DNA of 64,000 bases, taken from contig NZ_RBXB01000003.1 in the NCBI RefSeq assembly GCF_003634775.1, forward strand, positions 496,001 through 560,000, given 5' to 3'. This DNA is from Chryseobacterium defluvii (lineage in GTDB: Bacteria; Bacteroidota; Bacteroidia; Flavobacteriales; Weeksellaceae). A model generated the notes under the pieces. It had not been told where the DNA came from. It made no database searches and was given only the letters and a program-made list of their open reading frames with translations. Shown here piece after piece: positions 33,627 to 43,400 of this stretch (position 1 is the first letter of the stretch; each line of letters begins with the position of its first letter). A program made the translations under genes and the position numbers.

Positions 33627-34874
33627 ATGAGCACTATAGAATTCAACACATTGTGGAGAGAAAAGTTATTGAACCGTTTTCTTAATTATGTAAAAATCTA
33701 TTCAACGAGTGATGCCGAAAGTGAGGCTACACCATCCACCCCTCAACAGTGGGATATTGCTAAATATATTACCGAAGAATTAAAAACAATCGGTTTGGAA
33801 AATGTTTCGATTGATGAGAACGGTTATATCATGGGTTATGTTCCTTCTAACCTGGAAAATAATGACAGACCTACCATTGGGTTCATTTCTCATTATGATA
33901 CATCTCCGGATTTCAGCGGGGAAAATGTAAACCCTCAGGTTTGGGAGAATTATGCCGGAAATGATTTGATTTTAAATCAGGCGACAGGATTCACTTTGTC
34001 TCCTTCAAAGTTTGAAAGCCTGAAGAAATATATCGGTCAGACTTTAATTACTACTGACGGAAATACACTTCTAGGTGCAGATGATAAAGCTGGTTGTGCA
34101 GAAATTGTAACGGCTGCCGAATATCTTATTGCCCATCCTGAAATTAAACACGGTAGAATTGCTGTAGGATTTACGCCGGATGAGGAAATCGGAAGAGGGG
34201 CGCATAAATTTGATGTTGCTAAGTTTGGGGCTGAGTTTGCTTATACATTGGATGGTGGTGAAGTTGGGGAATTGGAATATGAAAACTTCAACGCTGCAGG
34301 GGCAGTAGTGAAAATCCATGGATTAAGTGTACACCCTGGTTATGCTTATGGAAAAATGGTGAATGCGGCTCTTTTAGCTGCCGAATTTGCCCAAATGCTT
34401 CCTGCTAATGAAACACCAGCCACGACAAAAGGATTTGACGGTTTTTATCATTTAATGGATATCAACGCTGATATTTCTGAAGCCAAGCTTCAATACATTA
34501 TCCGTGATCATGATGCTGAAAAATATGAGGCAAGAAAGAAATTCATGGAAGAAAAAATTGCTGAATTCAACCAAAAACATGGGGAAGGAACCGCAGAAAT
34601 TGAAATTAAAGAGCAATACCGTAACATGAAGCAGCAGTTTGAAGGTAAAATGCACATCATTGATCTTGCTGCACAAGCAATGAAAGAAGCGGGTATTGAA
34701 GCTAAAATAAAAGCGATCCGAGGGGGAACGGACGGAGCACAGTTATCTTATATGGGATTGCCTTGTCCGAATATTTTTGCAGGAGGGATTAATTTTCACG
34801 GACCTTATGAGTATGTGGCGTTGGAGAGTATGGAGAAGGCTGTGGAGGTGATTTTGAATATTGTGAAGGGGTAA
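33627..34874 (+). CDS. pepT: Peptidase T (tripeptidase, M20B)
   Basis: A 415-residue cytoplasmic zinc peptidase that releases the N-terminal residue of tripeptides. Metal-binding blocks are visible: FISHYDTSPDFSGENV with the first His/Asp, LLGADDKAGCAEI with the bridging Asp, TPDEEIGRGAHKFD with the catalytic Glu pair, TLDGGEVGELEYENFNA, and GGTDGAQLSYMGLPCPNIF with FHGPYEYV. The lid domain includes HPGYAYGKMVNA. Full family length. Monocistronic, closed by a strong terminator. Confidence 0.96.
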   Translation: MSTIEFNTLWREKLLNRFLNYVKIYSTSDAESEATPSTPQQWDIAKYITEELKTIGLENVSIDENGYIMGYVPSNLENNDRPTIGFISHYDTSPDFSGENVNPQVWENYAGNDLILNQATGFTLSPSKFESLKKYIGQTLITTDGNTLLGADDKAGCAEIVTAAEYLIAHPEIKHGRIAVGFTPDEEIGRGAHKFDVAKFGAEFAYTLDGGEVGELEYENFNAAGAVVKIHGLSVHPGYAYGKMVNAALLAAEFAQMLPANETPATTKGFDGFYHLMDINADISEAKLQYIIRDHDAEKYEARKKFMEEKIAEFNQKHGEGTAEIEIKEQYRNMKQQFEGKMHIIDLAAQAMKEAGIEAKIKAIRGGTDGAQLSYMGLPCPNIFAGGINFHGPYEYVALESMEKAVEVILNIVKG

Positions 34875-34893
34875 AATACTGCCATCATATTAT

Positions 34894-34923
34894 AAAAAAC
34901 CACTGCAAATGCAGTGGTTTTTT
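34894..34923. terminator. Bidirectional terminator after pepT
   Basis: AAAAAACCACTGCA / TGCAGTGGTTTTTT is a 14-bp perfect stem with an AA loop and T runs in both directions; it also ends the minus-strand gene at 34929. Confidence 0.88.
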
Positions 34924-34928
34924 ATAAA

Positions 34929-35282
34929 TTACTTATCCATAAACTTCCATTTTGGATTTCGAATTCGTTTTTCAATCCAAACGCCATTATCAACAGTTTG
35001 AATTATTTGATTGTCATTTTCCTTCTTATCAATATGTTTAATTTTTTTTAAACATCCTGATATTACAATTTTTCTTCCGACGTTTTTCCCCCAATCACTC
35101 AATCCTTCAATATAGTAGATTTCATCGTTTTCTGTTTCCACAACTGCTCCTAGTTTTACATTTCCTGTAATTCCTTTTATGGTAACTTTATTGCATTTTT
35201 GACAAAAGTTAAGATTCATAACTAGTATACTTAAGATTACTACCCATTTAAAACCTTTAAAATTCATAATATTAATATTCAT
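34929..35282 (-). CDS. Candidate immunity protein of the orphan transglutaminase tip
   Basis: A 117-residue protein of no family I recognise. The start may be Met1 or Met6 (MNFKGFKWV). A hydrophobic signal or anchor (KWVVILSILVMNLNFCQKC) ends in Cys, so it may be exported or lipid-anchored. The mature part is small and beta-rich (VTIKGITGNVKLGAVVETE, DEIYYIEGL, GRKIVISGCLKKIKH) and ends KWKFMDK. It overlaps the end of the broken toxin remnant by four bases (ATGA), the usual coupling of toxin tip and immunity gene. Unlike its partner the frame is intact. Confidence 0.55.
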   Translation of the reverse strand: MNINIMNFKGFKWVVILSILVMNLNFCQKCNKVTIKGITGNVKLGAVVETENDEIYYIEGLSDWGKNVGRKIVISGCLKKIKHIDKKENDNQIIQTVDNGVWIEKRIRNPKWKFMDK

Positions 35283-36215
35283 GGTTTTGTCTTTTTGTTT
35301 GTTGAAGAAGAATTATTACCACTAGAGGGTACATTCACTGTGGTAACCGCCGGAATGAATACTTGTCTATTGAAATCAAGCAAGGGTCTTGAATAATAGC
35401 GCAAATCACTTTCGTATACCTCCATTGGTTTACCTCCAACATCCTTCACAATGATTTGCATGCCACCATACATTAGATTTTTTATCATGCATTCCGAAAT
35501 CAAAATTTGTAAATCCTGTTCTTGCTACATATTTATAATTTGTTAAATCAATTCTACCAAATTGATCCGGTTGAAAGTCAGCCGATTTCCTGACCAAAAC
35601 CTCATAGAAAAAATAACAACATGAGCTCCTTTTGGATACTTTGATGGGTTTTTCTTTATATCATCTTCTCTAATTTTCGCCGCTTACTGAGCCCTTTTCA
35701 AGGTAGAGTATGCTGGTCCTCTTGGAGGTACATTTCCGGGGAATGTTAATTTTCCAGTTATTCCAACATTTAAAGCCTTTATCCCAATACATCCAGCTTT
35801 AAGTGTTATTTTTTCATCAGCTGTCATACTCCTGTTGTTTGACTTTTCCCACATCTTTATATAACTATCATTGTATAAGTCCTATGGATATGATTATTAT
35901 TGTTGTTGCTATTATTTGACTGCTTTCCGTTAGGATCAACAAAAATGATTGGATTTTGATATGTATAAATATATGGATTATTATTTCCTGAATTGTAGAC
36001 ATCCTCATTATGATCACCATCTATATAATGTTCATCATTGTGTAAAGGATTATAATCTGCCAGTGGATCTACATTCAACCAAAGAGAAACTCTTGGATTA
36101 TAATGATTCTCTACAAACACCTCACCACTTGGGAAATATTCTATATTCTGTGTTACTTCACCATCTAAACCTGTAATAAAAGAACAGCTCTTCTTTTTTG
36201 TAAAGGTAAAATTTA
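35279..36215 (-). pseudogene. Orphan Rhs core end plus decayed microbial-transglutaminase toxin tip
   Basis: Remnant of a displaced Rhs C-terminal cassette. From 36215 to about 36060 it repeats the core of the large Rhs gene (GEVTQNIEYFPSGEVFVENH, YNPRVSLWLNVDPLA) with an internal in-frame loss of 29 codons. After the FVDPNG junction three frames must be joined to read DLYNDSYIKMWEKS, MTADEKITLKAGCIGI, VVIFSMRFWSGNR, DFQPDQFGRIDL, TGFTNFDFG, WWHANH and PMEVYESDLRYY-LDFNRQVFIPAV. This follows the order of Streptomyces transglutaminase (YIRKW, GCVGV, FWSG, NFDYG, THGNH, HVYES). The three catalytic positions are kept: Cys codon 35789-35791, Asp 35499-35501, His 35460-35462. Lesions are a TAA at 35684-35686 and frameshifts near 35882, 35582 and 35445. 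Open pieces remain at 35857-36120 and 35279-35503. Confidence 0.75.
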
Positions 36216-36251
36216 AAGAATTCTTTCAGAAAAATGTAGCTACTCTTTAGT

Positions 36252-36280
36252 AAAAAAACGCTAACCTTTTACTGTTAGCG
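36252..36280 (-). terminator. Terminator of the Rhs operon
   Basis: Read on the minus strand, CGCTAAC-AGTAAAAG-GTTAGCG is followed by seven T. It lies downstream of the immunity-like lipoprotein gene and separates it from the orphan tip remnant. Confidence 0.75.
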
Positions 36281-36298
36281 CTTTCTGTACTTACGGCT

Positions 36299-36315
36299 CA
36301 AAGTCTCAGACTTTG
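36299..36315. repeat. Short palindrome CAAAGTCT-C-AGACTTTG
   Basis: A perfect 8-bp inverted repeat with one central base, followed by a G-rich run (GCAGCGGGGGG). No T tract follows, so it is not a clear terminator; it may be another REP-type element. Confidence 0.35.
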
Positions 36316-36361
36316 CGCAGCGGGGGGATCATAACTATGTAGGTTTAAAAATAGTAAAGAG

Positions 36362-36721
36362 TTATTTTATTTTTTCATAATAGATATCATCAGAATTTCT
36401 TAACCTAATAGTTAAAAAACCCTCTTTAGCCATTGTTATACTTCCACTTTTATCCACATTAGAGAGTTGTTCGTTTGAATTTTTAACCACATAATTTAAT
36501 CCATAAAAACAAACATTATTATGCTTCCTAGAATAATCTGCCTTTCCTGACTGCTTAAATATTAATTTATTATATTCATTATATACTGTTCTCGTATATG
36601 ACGAATCAACAATTTTAATAGTGTCTTTCAACTTTTCAAAATTTCCTACATAAGTTCCATTTATACCGACCTTATACTCACAGCTCACGAGTATGATAGA
36701 TATAAGTCCTAAAAAAAACAT
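36362..36721 (-). CDS. Small lipoprotein, candidate immunity protein for the Rhs tip
   Basis: A lipoprotein of 119 residues from the Met at 36719-36721 (MFFLGLISIILVSCEYK, lipobox LVSC); the frame extends upstream to 36745. No family is recognised. The mature part is a small beta-rich domain (GINGTYVGNFEKLKDTIKIV, ADYSRKHNNVCFYGL, GSITMAKEGFLTIRLRNSDD). It starts four bases after the stop of the giant Rhs gene (or overlaps it by up to 20 bases) and is the last gene before a terminator. Position directly after a polymorphic toxin tip is what identifies it; a lipoprotein form suggests protection in the periplasm. Confidence 0.65.
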   Translation of the reverse strand: MFFLGLISIILVSCEYKVGINGTYVGNFEKLKDTIKIVDSSYTRTVYNEYNKLIFKQSGKADYSRKHNNVCFYGLNYVVKNSNEQLSNVDKSGSITMAKEGFLTIRLRNSDDIYYEKIK

Positions 36722-36725
36722 TCTT

Positions 36726-37407
36726 TTAACGATTGCTCCTTCCACGAGTTTTATATTTTTTTTCTGTTACGCTGACCGGTTCCATCCACATATAAAGCTG
36801 ATGAGTAGTAGATTTTTCAGGATATGTCCAAGATCCGTTTCTACTTTTTGTCCTCTCAACATTCTTAACTGGCAAATGAAGATACCAAGATTTTTTATTT
36901 TTTTGATCAGTCATGATATATAAAATATTATCTCCTAAACGATACCATTCTACTCCTGTAGATCCCATCATTTGCTCCCACATTCTATGCCCAGACTCAA
37001 GATTCCAAACAATTGGAGTATAATCAATATAAACACCTCCAAAATTACCTCCTTTTTCCATAAAATTGGATCTAGCTTCATAAGCAAAATTAGACTCATC
37101 AGAAGAAAGTTCTTGAATAGCTGGATGATTACCTGAAAACAATGATCGTGTAGGACCTGTCCCATTAAAAAATTCATCCGTAATTGTTTCCCAATCTACA
37201 GAGTTTCCTCTTTTAGCAACATTTAAATTTATACCAGGATTAAAATTTAAATTAATTTTTCCTGTTTTTTGATCCCTAACTCCGACCTTCCCTTGGTTTT
37301 TCCCATCTTTATAAATTAAAAAGTCTACCCCTATGTCATCTCCAACATTGCTTATTTTTGTTTCTTTACCATTTTTCACCTCTATAACTCCTTTGCCTTC
37401 TAATCCC
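36726..37407 (-). other. Variable C-terminal tip of the Rhs toxin
   Basis: The last ~225 residues after the DPLG junction are lower in GC and unrelated to the core. They contain VIEVKNGKETKISNVGDDIG, GTGPTRSLFSGNHPAIQEL, EKGGNFGGVYIDYTPIVWN, GHRMWEQMMGSTGVEWYRLG and LYIMTDQKNKKSWYLHLP, ending in a basic tail (KKYKTRGRSNR). I see no nuclease, deaminase, ADP-ribosyltransferase or peptidase motif. Similar GP-S-hydrophobic tips occur in Bacteroidota Rhs proteins as far as I recall. Toxic activity is inferred only from position. Confidence 0.6.
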
Positions 37408-40400
37408 AATGGATCTATAAACTTAATAGAATTACTAAATGTATACTCATATGGGGAACGTCCTGCAAATTTCTCCGCCAACGGATCCACATTCAACCAA
37501 AGAGAAACTCTTGGATTATAATATCTTGCTCCATAATAGTAGTACCCTGTTTCGGCATCAAGTTCTTTAGCATTAAACTTATACGGACTGTTATTACTCG
37601 CCTTATTATGATTCTCTACAAAAACCTCGCCACTTGGGAAGTATTCTATATTCTGGGTTACTTCACCATCTGCTCCTGTGATATAGCTGCTGGAACCTAA
37701 ATGATCCGGGTGGAACCAGTAGATCTGTTCTTCTTTTGGTCCTGTATAATTATTCACACAATTTCCATTATAGCCTGCATTTTGCCCGTAATTAGGTGGC
37801 GGGGTAATACTGTTTACCTGCATTACATTAAGGCTGCTTTGGGTCGCTGTTTGCAGAATAGCATTAGAAACATTTACCGGGTTTATAGGCGGGGTGGTTC
37901 CTCCTAACGGAATGATCAACCAATTACAATCGAAGATTCCGATATTCTGGCTGGTTCCGATTTTACTTACTATTCTCTGACTTCCTGCATAATAATGTTT
38001 GGTGTAACGTGGTTCTGTAACGGTTCCGTTATCATCATATGAGAAATTTAACGTTAATAATCCATTGGGATATAGTCCTGTATTATGAGTGGTTCCGAAA
38101 TATTGTGGCGGTGGTGGACCTGCAAGAGACGGATCAGCTGCCGTTCTTGCCAAAATTCCGGATTGTAATACGTCTTTTATAATTCTTTCTCCTCCTGCAT
38201 CGTAGGTATAGATCGCTGCGCCATCCACTTCAGGAGTAGAAGGGTTGGTATCTACAAAACGTAAGCGGTTTTCCTCATCCCATTGATACACTGTCTTTTG
38301 TTCATCAAATCCACAGGTTTCCTGTATTATTCCCAAAGGATTTCCTTTCTGATCATAGGAATATTGCTGGAACTTTACTCCCGGATCATTTGGATTACAG
38401 CATGTAGAGGAAGGCACTAAGTTAGGCTCATCAATAATAGTAGAAGGGGCATGTGGATGTGCAGCATCTTCATATTTATAGTTCAACCTGTACGAAGTTG
38501 GCTCCAGAGCCGTCCAGTTATTATTGGTTGCTCCGGTAGTCCATTCGTGCTTCTGCGTTTTGCTCATGATATTGTGCATATTATCATAAGTCATGGTAAC
38601 CGTATAGCGGTGACGTTCTTCCTGTGCCTGGGTATTGATTCCTCTCCAGTTTCCTGAAGCAGATGTAAGGCGGTAAAGGTCATCGTATCCAAAGGCATGA
38701 TTTGTCCCACCTCCTAATAATCCGTTAACAATCGGCGCATTATTATGAACCTGCATTACATTGGAAACTACATCATACTGATAGGTATTCTGCATGAAAT
38801 ACCTGCTGCTGTTTTTCGCATACATTTTAAGGAGCCTTCTGCGGTTGGTTTCATACTCATAGGTAGTTTCCGTTCCGTTTCCGTTCGCCAGGTAAACTCT
38901 TTGCTCAAATTTATCATAGCCAACTCCATTGATCATTTTATAATGATTTCCATCTTTGTCAGAAGAAACATTATTTAGGTTACCTGCTCTGTTGTATTTA
39001 TAATTTACAATTTCCCCATCCGGATAGATAATAGATTTCACACGGTTCCAGGTATCATACTTCCATTCTGTTCCGAACCAATAGACTCCTGCTCCGGGAA
39101 CTGCCACCGATCTTCTTTGATACGTTAACTCTCCTAATCTTCCATACTTCAGGTATTGGGTTCCGGTAGCATCGGTCTGATACCATAATTTTCCTACCGC
39201 ATTATTATCCATCGCTGAAGCATCCAGTGCATTTCCGTAATAATATTTTACATTGTTCTCAGGATATACCGGATAATTAACGGCTTTCAATCTTGTATAA
39301 TCATACTGATATTCTACCACTTCATTAGCCGAATTGGTTTTAGAAGTCATATTACTTGCCTTGTCATACTTGTAGGTGGTAACGCCGCTATCCGGATGGG
39401 TGTAAGAAGTTCTTCTTCCCAAATCATCATACACAGACGTAGTAATATTATTCTGAACATCTTTTACCTGTAAAATCTCTCCGATCGCATCATGAGTAAA
39501 CTGGGTTTTAATATCTCCGGTATTGGAAACTTCGTGTACAGAAGTTGTCCTTCCTTTAATATCCGTATACGTTTTCTTAACACTTCCCAATTCATCTTTG
39601 AAAATTGTCTGGAACATATTTCTTCCCTGAACATCTGTTCCGAAGCCATACGTAATGGTTGAGAACAAGTTCTCTCCAGGCAGCTTGGTATAAACTACTC
39701 TGTCTAATACATCATATTGATTTATTGTAGGCTCAATATTATCCACTGAGGCGTTATACTGGGTATTACTTGCTCCTACGCTTTCAGTCGTAGGATAATA
39801 TGTTTTCAGTGCTCTTCCAAAAGCATCCTGCTCTACTTTTCCGGCAACAATATATTTTACTCCTTCATTATGAATATCCCCTGTTTTCTTTACCTGAATG
39901 GCCGCACCGAAACCATCAGCAATGGTAATGGTATTAATGGTACTGTCTGTATATTCCGGATCGTAGTGCTTCGTCAGTGCATAAGACTGTGCATTGGAAG
40001 CGTTCTGTGGAGCATTGGTAATTGGACTATACTCAAACTTGATTGTCCACGGAATATTGTTAAACATCTCGTACGGACCTACAATTTCCGTTGTTCTTGC
40101 TTTGGCATCATAGACAAACTTCATTGGCTGAAGGTTCATGTCTTCAGTAAGCGTTGGCAATCCGAAACGGAAGTCGTATTGGGTTTTGCTGCTATATCCA
40201 AATACATCCTGAACTTTTACCGGATATGTTTTTACATTATCGTCATAGGTATACTGATTGAAGAACCTTTGGTTGTTATAGTTTGCAGGACCAGTCGATT
40301 TAGTAATATTACCATAAGTATCGTATTCAAAATCATAGCCTGAATAATCAACTCCTGAATTCCTAACAATCATTTTCGTAAGATCACCGTTCGCATTATA

Positions 40401-43400
40401 TTCTGCTCTTTTCTCTCTGGTAACACCTTGTGCCGTATTTTTTACAGAAGTCGGCATAATAATATACGCAGCTGGATTCACTAAAGTATAGGCTACAATA
40501 CTATTTAATACTTCTGATGCACCAATGTCTGGATCCCCTGAGTCTTCTACCTCAATTACATTTCCCCATTGGTCATATTTTTTAAATAATGTTGATGTAT
40601 ATTTACCCGCTAGCCCATCCTGATAAAAAGTATTTATTACGTATTCTGGCGCTACAAAAGCCGCATAGTTTTGATATGTTTTTTCATTCTCTGTTTCTTT
40701 ATAAGGGAAAGGAGAATTTGTATTATTTATATACTTTAATGAATAGGTATTCTCTTTTAAATTCCAAATTTTATTTTGGGCATCATAAAGTGTCTCAATG
40801 AGCAAGTTTCCTTTTAAATAATAATTTTTGTTATTATATAATTGTTCTGTTTTTCTATAAACAATATTAGAAGCTGCCCCACCTTGTTTAGTATCTATTT
40901 GATTAATCGTAAGATTCTTAAATCCATAAAATAACCTTTCTCTTCTGCTATAATATGGTACTTTATAATCCACTGTAATTTTAGAAACATCAGGACTAAA
41001 TGCATTATCTCCTGTAAATCCATCATTGGTAATTACGCTTTTCAATACATATTTGCTTTGAGGCATATCATAGGTATTCCCCAATCTTTCATAGGTAACT
41101 TCCCATGAACCTCCCATTGGTGTGGTCACTTTTTTAAGTAAATTTGTTGTTCCTATCTGGTTAAGACTTACCATTATATTATTCTCATCATCAGAGGTTA
41201 CAAAATCAGGATAGCCATCTCCATTCATGTCTTTGAGTGTAGATTTTGTTTTGCTCGTCGATTTACCCGCAGATACTCCCAGTGAAATATTTAACTTCAG
41301 TCCGGTTGTCGCCGTTGGGTTCGTTGGAATCGGAATAAGGATTGTTGCTCCTACATTTCCCCCAATACTCTTAGATTGATCTGTATGGAAATTGGAAGAG
41401 CCTGTGATGTCAGAGAGTGGGCTGTTTTCGATCCCTTTTCCGTTATTGATATATACTTTAGCTGTTGATCCTGAGTAAACGGCTTTATCAGGAAGCCCGT
41501 CTCCATTGATATCAATAAGCTCTTCTTTCGTATCACTTTCCGTATTTGTGGTATTAACTCCCCCTTCAAAACTTCCCCAGAATAAAGAGATGCCACCTCC
41601 TACACCTGTAGTAAATGCTGTCCCTTTTGATGCTTCTCCTGTATTCCATGATGCATTATTGGCAAAATCCTTTCTACCAACACTTAAGCTAAAGCTTCCG
41701 TTATCATATAGATCCGGTAGCCCATCACCATTAATATCTAAAAAGGTTTTTTCAGATCTTTCGTTAGACTGTTCAGCATTACCGCTTATGGAAAGCCTTG
41801 TCGATCCTTTCTGACTTTCATGAGAACTGCTGATTGCTTTTTCAACATTATTGAATCTGTCTTTGTTCTTACTCCCTGCTGTTCTTATAAATGCCATTCT
41901 CGAAGATTCTCCATGAGAGAATGAATATCCTGTGGAAAGGCCTTCTGTAGATGCAGATGAAATAGACTGAGAGTGATTAATATTCAGGAAATCTAGCCCG
42001 GAATTAGACGGTGCTCCTATCGGAGAGGTAAGTTTTATATCTTTCTTATTAAAATCGTCAGGAAAACCATCTCCATTATAATCTAACACATTCCTTACAG
42101 ACTGTCCTTGCGAAAATAGAGTATGAGAAGCATTGATCCCAACGACACCTCCTAAGCTCACTCCTCCGGCAACACTTACACTCTGATTTTTCATCTTGAT
42201 AGAAGGTGCATTCAGCTGATCTCCGGAAACTTGTCCTAAAGAGTAATTATCAAAATTAGCATCTATACTGTGAACTCCAAGACGTGAAGCATTAGTTACA
42301 TTTTGTGCTATATAAATAGTAGGATCAACATCTAATAATCTTCCTTTATCAGAATTATTGATGTTAGAGTTAGTCATTATGAAATAGTTCTTTGATAATG
42401 AACTATTATTATCCGGAATTGTTACATTTCCATTTGCATCAACCGTTGGAACATTAACCGGCGGATTGGTTCCGGGATCAGACCCATAGGCATTGCTAAG
42501 TGCTAAACGGGTTTCATCCACCTTCATCTCTGCAACTGTCCCTTTGTTGGCATAGTTATGATCTAAGCTGTAAGCTTCCTGAATACTATTCTTTGCAAGA
42601 TTATTCCCGTTAAGAATAAACCCACCCCATCCACGATATAAAATTCCAAATCTTGAGTCATATTGATCTGAATTTAGAGCAATAGTTGGATTCTGTGGTG
42701 TCAATATGGGTTTATGCGGTGGTGTATTTGTGAAACTTGTCATTGTCGTTTCACTACCCCCATTAGAAATAGAAATTTGAGTATAGGCATTAGAACTTGA
42801 CCCTTGGTAAAAATTCAGAATATAATCATACACTCCAGGCGATAGATTAGCATATGTTGAAGTAGCCATCCCTGGCTGTCCGGATAATGTTCCATTTGGA
42901 AAACTAACTGCATTACCCGTTGCTGTATCTATAATAGTAAGTATTGCCGATGTGTTAGCGGCATAATTGCCTATTGAAAAATATAATGTTGTGCTTTGCC
43001 CAACTACTATCGTCCCGTCACTATGAGAAGTATTATTAGCATTAGGCAGCTGTAGAGATAAATTGTTTGGTGTATTGATATAGTTAAGCTCATTATTAAA
43101 TAAGACCCCACTAATACTTGTGATATTATTTATGAAGTCTTTATCATCACTGCTTACAGTTGCTTCCAAATAAATCTGATTATTTCCGGCAGCAACATCA
43201 TTAGACGTCAATGTATATGGCGCTCCAAAAGTTGTAATCACGGTATTATTTCCGTTTATGACCTGATACTTTGTTTTTGTTAACAGTTTATTTTTGGTTT
43301 TCGCCGAAATAACAATTGTGCCGTTTTTGTTGTTGAAGTTTGGCAATGCAGAAGCCTTCACAGATATCTTCTTTCCGATATCAGATGAGTTAGCCGGATA

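Noticed and set aside
35279..35503. 74-residue ORF as an independent gene
   Set aside because: Its sequence (MEVYES, LDFNRQVFIPAV) is the C-terminal part of the transglutaminase-like domain, separated from the rest by a frameshift.
35857..36120. 87-residue ORF as an independent gene
   Set aside because: It starts inside a copied Rhs core (FVENH-YNPRVSLW) and ends at a frameshift; it is part of the orphan tip pseudogene.
35279..36215. Sequencing error as the cause of the broken toxin frame
   Set aside because: Neighbouring genes, including a 10-kb Rhs gene, have no frameshifts, and this stretch also has a nonsense codon and core deletions. It cannot be fully excluded without reads.
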